Of a DNA stretch of 64,000 bases, positions 58,369 to 64,000 are shown piece after piece. The position numbers and the translations under genes were made by a program. The stretch is from Ralstonia wenshanensis. Lineage in GTDB: Bacteria; Pseudomonadota; Gammaproteobacteria; Burkholderiales; Burkholderiaceae. How positions within the stretch are numbered: the first letter of the stretch is position 1; each line of letters begins with the position of its first letter. The notes beneath the pieces are model-generated. The model saw only the letters and a program-made list of their open reading frames with translations, searched no databases and had not been told where the DNA came from. The stretch lies in the NCBI RefSeq assembly GCF_021173085.1, contig NZ_CP076413.1:1178001-1242000 (forward strand), read 5' to 3'.

Positions 58369-61263
58369 ATGGCAAGCACAACAGTTGCCCAACTCGCTGG
58401 CGAATTGAACCGTAGCGCATCTGCGCTGCTGGAACAATTGCAGGCCGCGGGCGTGCAAAAGGCGACGCCGGAAGACGTCATCACCGAATCGGACAAGACC
58501 CGTCTGCTCGACTATCTCAAGCGAGCACACGGCAGCGCCGAGGATGGCGCGCGCAAGAAGATCACGATCACCAAGCGCGAAACCAGCGAAATCCGCCAGG
58601 CGGATGCCACCGGCAAGACGCGTACCGTGCAAGTGGAAGTCAAGAAGAAGCGCGTGCTGGTCAAGCGTGATGAGCCGAACGCGGCACAGGCCGAATCGGA
58701 GGCTGCAGAGGCCGCACCGGTGGTCGATGCCGAGGAAGTCGCGCGTCGCGAAGAAGAACAGCGCCGCCAGGCCGAATTGCTGGCTCGCCAGGAAGCCGAG
58801 CTGAAGGCACGCCAGGAAGCGATGGAGCGCGAGGAGGCTGAGCGTCGCGCCCGTCAGGAAGCCGCCGAAGCCGAGCAGAAGCGTCAGGCTGAACTCGCTG
58901 CCAAGAAGGCGGAAGAGGAAGCCGTGGCTGCCCGCGCTGCCGCTGAAGCGTCGGACGAAGCCCCGCGCCGCAAGGCCGAGGAAGACGCCGCACGTCTGGC
59001 AACCGAGCGCGAAGCGGCCCAGAAGGCTGCTGACGAAGCGCGCGTTGCTGCCGACAAGATCAAGGCCGAGGAAGATGCCGCTCGCAAGCGTCGCGAAGCT
59101 GCTGAAGCCGAAGCCCGAGCCATCCGCGAGATGATGAGCGCCCCGGCTCGCGTGCTGAAGACGCCCGCTGAGCGTAAGGCTGAAGAGGTCAAGAAGGCAG
59201 AGCAATCGGGCACGCTGCACAAGCCGGTCAAGCCAGCTGGCGAAGCACGCCCGGCTGCGGCTGCCAAGAAGCCGGCTGCCCCCGCGCCTGCCGCTGCTGC
59301 ACCGAGCTCGCCTACGGGTGACAAGAAGGGCGGTCGTGGCAAGGCGGGTTGGCAAGACGACAACCGTGGTGGCAAGCGTGGCGGCTTGAAGACGCGCGGC
59401 GACACCGGTGGCGGTGCCGATGGCTGGCGCTCCGGCTCCAAGGGTGGCCGCAACCGCCATGGCGACGACAACCGCAATGCCTTCCAGGCACCGACCGAGC
59501 CGGTCGTGCGTGAAGTGCACGTGCCGGAAACCATCTCTGTGGCCGATCTGGCGCACAAGATGTCGGTCAAGGCTGCCGAAGTCATCAAGCAGATGATGAA
59601 GCTCGGCCAGATGGTGACGATCAACCAGGTGCTGGACCAGGAGACCGCGATGATCGTGGTCGAAGAGATGGGCCACCAGGCGGTCGCAGCCAAGCTGGAC
59701 GATCCGGAAGCGCTGCTGATTGGCGGCGTGGAAGAGCCGACGAACGCCGAGGCCGAAACCCGTCCGCCTGTCGTGACCGTCATGGGTCACGTCGACCACG
59801 GCAAGACCTCGCTGCTGGACTACATTCGTCGTGCCAAGGTTGCGGCAGGCGAAGCCGGCGGCATCACGCAGCACATCGGTGCGTATCACGTTGAAACCGA
59901 TCGCGGCGTCATCACCTTCCTCGACACCCCGGGTCACGAGGCCTTCACGGCCATGCGTGCACGTGGTGCCAAGGCAACCGACATCGTGATTCTGGTCGTG
60001 GCTGCCGACGACGGCGTCATGCCGCAGACGAAGGAAGCCATCGCCCACGCGAAGGCGGCCGAGGTGCCCATCGTGGTGGCGATCACCAAGGTCGACAAGC
60101 CCGAAGCCAACCCCGACCGGGTCAAGCAGGAGCTGGTGGCTGAGAGCGTGATTCCGGAAGAGTACGGCGGCGATGTGCCATTCGTGCCGGTATCCGCCAA
60201 GACTGGCGAAGGTATCGACAGCCTGCTGGAAAACGTGCTGCTGCAGGCTGAAGTGCTGGAACTGAAGGCGCCGGTCAATGCGCCGGCCAAGGGTCTGGTG
60301 GTGGAAGCGCAGTTGGACAAGGGCAAGGGCCCGATCGCTACGGTGCTCGTGCAGAGCGGTACGCTCAAGCGCGGCGACGTGGTGCTCGCAGGCACGGCCT
60401 ATGGCCGCGTGCGCGCCATGCTGGACGAAAACGGCAAGTCGGCCAAGGAGGCTGGTCCGTCGATCCCGGTGGAAATTCAGGGTCTGTCGGAAGTGCCGGG
60501 CGCCGGTGAAGAAGTGCTGGTACTGCCGGACGAGCGCAAGGCGCGCGAAATCGCGCTGTTCCGCCAAGGCAAGTTCCGCGACGTGAAGCTGGCGCGCCAA
60601 CAGGCTGCCAAGCTGGAGAACATGCTGGAGCAGATGAGCGAAGGCGACGTGAAGTCGCTGCCGCTGATCATCAAGGCAGACGTTCAGGGCTCGCAGGAAG
60701 CGCTGGTGCATTCGCTCAAGAAGCTGTCGACCGGCGAAGTGCGTGTGCAGATCGTGCACGCTGCTGTGGGCGGCATCACTGAGTCGGACGTCAACCTGGC
60801 AACCGCGTCGAAGGCCGTCATCATCGGCTTCAACACGCGGGCCGATGCCGGTGCGCGAAAGCTGGCGGAGAACCACGGCATCGACATCCGCTACTACAAC
60901 ATCATCTATGACGCTGTGGATGAGGTGAAGGCGGCGATGTCGGGCATGCTGTCGCCGGAAAAGCGCGAAGAGACGACGGGCCTTGTCGAGGTGCGCCAGG
61001 TCTTCCACGTACCGAAGGTGGGTGCAGTGGCTGGCTGTATGGTGCTGGACGGCTTCGTCAAGCGCAATTCGCTGGTGCGGGTGCTGCGTGCGAACGTGGT
61101 CATCTTCTCGGGCGAACTCGATTCGCTCAAGCGCTTCAAGGACGATGTGAAGGAAGTGAAGCAAGGCTTCGAGTGCGGCCTGTCGATCAAGAACTTCAAC
61201 GACGTTCAGGAAGGCGATCAACTCGAGGTCTACGAGATCACCGAGGTGGCGCGTACGCTGTAA
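58369..61263 (+). CDS. infB: Translation initiation factor IF-2
   Basis: IF-2 (964 aa) brings initiator tRNA to the ribosome with GTP. An N-terminal IF2_N domain (1-50, [20 protein letters not shown]) precedes a long charged Lys/Glu/Ala/Arg helical region and a Gly/Arg stretch (about 60-375). A second IF2_N-like segment follows ([20 protein letters not shown], about 385-405). The GTPase domain begins near 463 with G1 GHVDHGKT at 473-480, DTPGHEAF (G3) and TKVDKPE (G4). Domains II-IV complete the protein. The length is typical for beta-proteobacteria. Confidence 0.98.
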   Translation: MASTTVAQLAGELNRSASALLEQLQAAGVQKATPEDVITESDKTRLLDYLKRAHGSAEDGARKKITITKRETSEIRQADATGKTRTVQVEVKKKRVLVKRDEPNAAQAESEAAEAAPVVDAEEVARREEEQRRQAELLARQEAELKARQEAMEREEAERRARQEAAEAEQKRQAELAAKKAEEEAVAARAAAEASDEAPRRKAEEDAARLATEREAAQKAADEARVAADKIKAEEDAARKRREAAEAEARAIREMMSAPARVLKTPAERKAEEVKKAEQSGTLHKPVKPAGEARPAAAAKKPAAPAPAAAAPSSPTGDKKGGRGKAGWQDDNRGGKRGGLKTRGDTGGGADGWRSGSKGGRNRHGDDNRNAFQAPTEPVVREVHVPETISVADLAHKMSVKAAEVIKQMMKLGQMVTINQVLDQETAMIVVEEMGHQAVAAKLDDPEALLIGGVEEPTNAEAETRPPVVTVMGHVDHGKTSLLDYIRRAKVAAGEAGGITQHIGAYHVETDRGVITFLDTPGHEAFTAMRARGAKATDIVILVVAADDGVMPQTKEAIAHAKAAEVPIVVAITKVDKPEANPDRVKQELVAESVIPEEYGGDVPFVPVSAKTGEGIDSLLENVLLQAEVLELKAPVNAPAKGLVVEAQLDKGKGPIATVLVQSGTLKRGDVVLAGTAYGRVRAMLDENGKSAKEAGPSIPVEIQGLSEVPGAGEEVLVLPDERKAREIALFRQGKFRDVKLARQQAAKLENMLEQMSEGDVKSLPLIIKADVQGSQEALVHSLKKLSTGEVRVQIVHAAVGGITESDVNLATASKAVIIGFNTRADAGARKLAENHGIDIRYYNIIYDAVDEVKAAMSGMLSPEKREETTGLVEVRQVFHVPKVGAVAGCMVLDGFVKRNSLVRVLRANVVIFSGELDSLKRFKDDVKEVKQGFECGLSIKNFNDVQEGDQLEVYEITEVARTL

Positions 61264-61270
61264 TACGTTG

Positions 61271-61344
61271 GCCGGACGCTGCGGTGTCCGGCTCGACTTT
61301 GCGACGGTGGCCCGGGCGCGTCCCGCGCCACCGTTTTGTCTTTT
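61271..61344 (+). terminator. Tandem hairpins with terminator between infB and rbfA
   Basis: The first stem is GCCGGAC (61271-61277) with GTCCGGC (61286-61292). The second is ACGGTGGC (61304-61311), extended by an inner CGGG/CCCG, with GCCACCGT (61327-61334), followed by TTTTGTCTTTT. The second has the form of a strong intrinsic terminator inside the operon. Confidence 0.75.
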
Positions 61345-61390
61345 GGGCCGGGCTGGCGCGTGCCGGCGGCGCCCATGTGAGGAACACACT

Positions 61391-61762
61391 ATGCCGAAGA
61401 AATCGGGATCGGCCGCTGGCCGCAACGTGCGCATCGCCGATCAGATCCAGCGTGATCTGGCCGAATTGATCCAGCGCGAAATCAAGAACCCGGCGATGGG
61501 CTTGGTGACGCTGCAATCCGTGACGCTCACGCCTGACTACGCGCACGCCAAGATCTACTTCACGGTGCTGGGCGCCGAGCCGGAAGTCGCCGGCGCCATC
61601 CTGAACGAGAAAGCCGGCTACCTGCATTCGCTATTGTTCAAGCGCCTGCACATCCACACGGTGCCGACACTGCATTTCCACTTCGACGGTTCGGTCGAGC
61701 GTGGTATCGAGATGTCGCGATTGATCGATGAGGCCAACGCCACGCGCGCCAAAGACGACTGA
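61391..61762 (+). CDS. rbfA: Ribosome-binding factor A
   Basis: RbfA (123 aa) assists maturation of 16S rRNA in the 30S subunit, especially in the cold. KH-type fold with [21 protein letters not shown] near the start and [18 protein letters not shown] near 44-61. The start at 61391 lies behind AGGAA, after the infB-rbfA hairpins. truB begins 2 bases after its stop. Confidence 0.95.
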   Translation: MPKKSGSAAGRNVRIADQIQRDLAELIQREIKNPAMGLVTLQSVTLTPDYAHAKIYFTVLGAEPEVAGAILNEKAGYLHSLLFKRLHIHTVPTLHFHFDGSVERGIEMSRLIDEANATRAKDD

Positions 61763-61764
61763 AG

Positions 61765-62721
61765 ATGGCTGAGCAACATGCGCCCAGGCCGCAGAAGCCG
61801 CCGCGCCGCGATGTGCACGGAGTGCTGCTGCTGGACAAGCCGATCGGCTGGTCGAGCAACGATGCGCTGATCCGCGCCAAGCGCCTGCTGTGGGCTAAGA
61901 AGGCGGGGCATACCGGCACGCTCGATCCGCTGGCTACCGGCTTGCTACCCCTGTGTTTTGGCGAGGCGACCAAGTTTTCACAGGATTTGCTCGATGCGGA
62001 TAAGACGTATGAGACCGTCGTGCGGCTTGGCATCAAGACGAGTACCGCAGATGCGGAAGGCGAGGTGCTGAGCGAGCGTCCGGTATCGGTCACGCTGGAG
62101 CAACTGCACGTAGCCATCGCGCGCTTTGTCGGCGAGATCGACCAGGTGCCGCCGATGCACTCTGCGCTGAAGAAGGACGGCAAGCCGTTGTACGAGTACG
62201 CGCGCGCGGGTCAGACCGTGGAACGTGCTGCACGTCGAGTAACGATCCACGCGATCGATGTGCTGGCGACGGATCTGGAGTCGGCAACGCCGACGATCAC
62301 GTTGCGCGTGTCATGCAGCAAGGGAACGTACATCCGCACGTTGGGTGAAGACATTGGCGAGGCGCTGGGCTGCGGCGGGCATCTGGTTGCGCTGCGTCGC
62401 ACGCAGGTCGGCAATCTGACACTGAACGGCGCCGTGACGCTCGAATCGCTGGACGCAGCCCCTGACGATGCGCGCGCCGCATTGCTGGCACCAGTCGACG
62501 CGCTGTTGCAGACGCTGCCGCGTGTGGAGTTGGATGCGGACGAGAGCCGCCGCTTCCTGCATGGTCAGCGCTTGCCGTTGCCATTGGCGTTACCGAATGC
62601 AGATCAGGTGCGTGTGTACGGCGTGCGTGACCCGATTGCAGCGGATGCCACAGCGTCGCTGCTCGGTGTGGCGGCTTGGCAAGGCGGCGTGCTGCGGCCG
62701 GAACGGCTCGTGCATCTTTAA
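61765..62721 (+). CDS. truB: tRNA pseudouridine-55 synthase TruB
   Basis: TruB (318 aa) makes the near-universal pseudouridine 55 in the tRNA T loop. Catalytic Asp54 lies in KAGHTGTLDPLATGLL, with LLLDKPIGWSSN at 21-32 and the RVSCSKGTYIRTLGEDIG segment near 184-201. A C-terminal PUA-like region is present. It is the last gene of the rimP operon group. Confidence 0.97.
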   Translation: MAEQHAPRPQKPPRRDVHGVLLLDKPIGWSSNDALIRAKRLLWAKKAGHTGTLDPLATGLLPLCFGEATKFSQDLLDADKTYETVVRLGIKTSTADAEGEVLSERPVSVTLEQLHVAIARFVGEIDQVPPMHSALKKDGKPLYEYARAGQTVERAARRVTIHAIDVLATDLESATPTITLRVSCSKGTYIRTLGEDIGEALGCGGHLVALRRTQVGNLTLNGAVTLESLDAAPDDARAALLAPVDALLQTLPRVELDADESRRFLHGQRLPLPLALPNADQVRVYGVRDPIAADATASLLGVAAWQGGVLRPERLVHL

Positions 62722-62740
62722 GCCGATCGACGGCAACAAA

Positions 62741-62770
62741 AAAGCCACGCAGCTACGCGTGGCTTTCTTG
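62741..62770. terminator. Bidirectional terminator between truB and the efflux gene
   Basis: AAAGCCACGC (62741-62750) pairs with GCGTGGCTTT (62757-62766). There are T residues after it on the plus strand and A residues before it (T on the minus strand), so it can end truB and the convergent efflux gene. Confidence 0.85.
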
Positions 62771-62786
62771 TTTGCGCGATCTTGGA

Positions 62787-64000
62787 TCAGTGCGCGCCGG
62801 CTGCCGCTTCTGCACCCGCCGCCGACTTCGCCGGCTTGGTCAGCCAGATGAAGACGATCAGTACGATAAACAGCACCGCCGAAATCCAGAAGATATCGTT
62901 GGCGCCCAACATTGCGGCTTGCTGCGAGATCACGCGTTCGATCACGCCATTGGCCTGCAGGTTGGGCATGCCAAGCTGCGTGTACTGGTTGATCGACGAC
63001 GCATAGGCCGGGTTGTACGGATTCACGTGTTCAACCAGTTGCGCGTGGTGCAGGGCAGAGCGGTTGTCCCACACCGTAGTCGAGATCGATGCTCCGATGC
63101 CACCGAACATGATCCGCACGAAGTTCGATAAACCCGATGCTGCCGGAATCCGCTCGGGCGACAGGCCCGACAGGATGATCGACGTGAGCGGGATGAAGAA
63201 CATTGCCATGGCGGCGCCCTGGATCAGCGTCGGAATCATCAGCGTCCACGTATCCACCTGCACGGTAAAGTGCGAGCGCATCCAGAACACAAGTGCGAAA
63301 GTCATGAACGCCGTGGTCGCGACCCAGCGTGCGTCCATCTTGGGCAGGTTCTTGCCGATGACGGGCGAGAGGATGATGGCGAAGATGCCCACTGGCGCCA
63401 TGATCAGGCCCGCATCCGTGGCGGTGTAGCCGACGATGGTCTGCAGCCACAGCGGCAGGATCACTAGGTTGCCGAAGAACAACCCGTATGCCACCGAGAT
63501 GGCCACGACCCCGGCGCTGAAGTTGCGGCCCTTGAACAGCGTCAGGTCCACGACGGGGTGATCTTCGGTCAGCTCCCACACCAGGAAGAACGCGAAGCCC
63601 ACGATTGCAACGACCGTCAGCACCACGACCTCGGTCGAGTTGAACCAGTCGAGTTCCTTGCCGCGATCGAGCATCAACTGAAGCGAGCCCACCCACAGGA
63701 TCAATAGCGCCAGGCCGATCTTGTCGATCGGGAGCGCGCGTGTCTGCGATTCACGATCCTTGTAGATGACCCATGTCGCGTACGCTGCGAGGACGCCCAC
63801 CGGGATATTGATGTAGAAAATCCACGGCCAGCTCATGTTGTCAGAGATCCAGCCGCCGAAGATCGGCCCCATGATTGGCGCGACCAGCGTTGTCATGCCC
63901 CATAGGGCCAACGCCATTGAGCTTTTGGCGGGCGGATATGTCGACAGCAGCAGCGATTGCGACAGCGGAATCATCGGACCTGCGACAGCGCCCTGGATGA
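62787..64000 (-). CDS. DHA2-family drug exporter, EmrB/QacA type (5' end outside window)
   Basis: About 404 residues of the C-terminal part of a 14-helix major-facilitator drug exporter. The frame is open to the right edge, where it reads IQGAVAGPMIPLSQS, the conserved EmrB segment after motif C. GWISDNMSWPWIFYINIPVG and about ten further membrane helices are visible. Such pumps usually work with an EmrA adaptor and an outer membrane channel, which would be beyond the window. It is convergent with truB. Confidence 0.93.
   Translation of the reverse strand, partial: IQGAVAGPMIPLSQSLLLSTYPPAKSSMALALWGMTTLVAPIMGPIFGGWISDNMSWPWIFYINIPVGVLAAYATWVIYKDRESQTRALPIDKIGLALLILWVGSLQLMLDRGKELDWFNSTEVVVLTVVAIVGFAFFLVWELTEDHPVVDLTLFKGRNFSAGVVAISVAYGLFFGNLVILPLWLQTIVGYTATDAGLIMAPVGIFAIILSPVIGKNLPKMDARWVATTAFMTFALVFWMRSHFTVQVDTWTLMIPTLIQGAAMAMFFIPLTSIILSGLSPERIPAASGLSNFVRIMFGGIGASISTTVWDNRSALHHAQLVEHVNPYNPAYASSINQYTQLGMPNLQANGVIERVISQQAAMLGANDIFWISAVLFIVLIVFIWLTKPAKSAAGAEAAAGAH

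Noticed and set aside
58339-61434. 1031-codon open frame on the minus strand opposite infB
   Set aside because: It is an antisense shadow of a high-GC gene, rich in His/Arg/Leu without any family motif; infB is certain on the plus strand.

Overview
The window looks like a stretch of chromosome from a beta-proteobacterium of the Burkholderiaceae, most likely Ralstonia. The evidence is the high-GC codon use, the gene order hflK-hflC-DUF2065-hisZ-purA, the glnA-DUF4124-ntrB-ntrC block, and the cco cluster next to an fnr gene. Coding density is high and composition is even. I see no insertion sequence, integrase, phage gene, CRISPR array or rRNA. Nearly everything is core metabolism, so novelty is more likely in the control regions and a few poorly known genes than in a new accessory system. 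The species assignment is inference; no database was searched.

Layout. 1-5.1 kb: end of hflK, hflC, a DUF2065 membrane protein, hisZ, purA and a phosphoribosyltransferase. 5.4-9.8 kb: tRNA-Leu(CAG) on the minus strand, then rnr, rlmB and a sirtuin. 9.8-13.5 kb: tal (minus), rpiA (plus), yggX and argA (minus). 13.6-22.7 kb: hrpA, a possible envelope operon (secreted beta-propeller, secreted deacetylase-like protein, membrane fatty-acid-hydroxylase family protein), an EI24-type membrane protein, a molybdopterin-binding-domain protein and a rhodanese. 22.8-28.1 kb: nitrogen control (glnA, a DUF4124 protein, ntrB, ntrC). 28.2-34.8 kb: a small helical protein and a HAD phosphatase (minus), then ugpBAECQ. 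35.1-43.0 kb: sucA-sucB-lpd (2-oxoglutarate dehydrogenase), zapE and a ComB-family gene. 43.2-52.9 kb: ccoI-ccoS-ccoN-ccoO-ccoQ-ccoP-ccoG-ccoH-like plus a small membrane protein, fnr, and a SafE-type membrane protein. 53.4-62.7 kb: scpB, rluB, then rimP-nusA-infB-rbfA-truB. The window ends inside an emrB-type drug exporter gene.

How the parts work together. The cco block encodes cbb3 oxidase subunits and its copper and assembly factors. Well-formed FNR boxes lie in front of ccoI and ccoN, and a four-cysteine Fnr is encoded alongside, so oxygen control of the cluster can be read from the DNA. The glnA block has two GCAC-N7-GTGC NtrC-type sites and a GG-N10-GC sigma-54 promoter upstream of glnA, while NtrB and NtrC are encoded downstream, giving a closed regulatory loop. 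The rimP-nusA-infB operon has a sigma-70 promoter, then a leader holding an intrinsic terminator with two competing 5' arms, which suggests attenuation. Terminator-like hairpins also sit inside ugpB-ugpA and infB-rbfA. A long imperfect hairpin fills most of the sucB-lpd gap.
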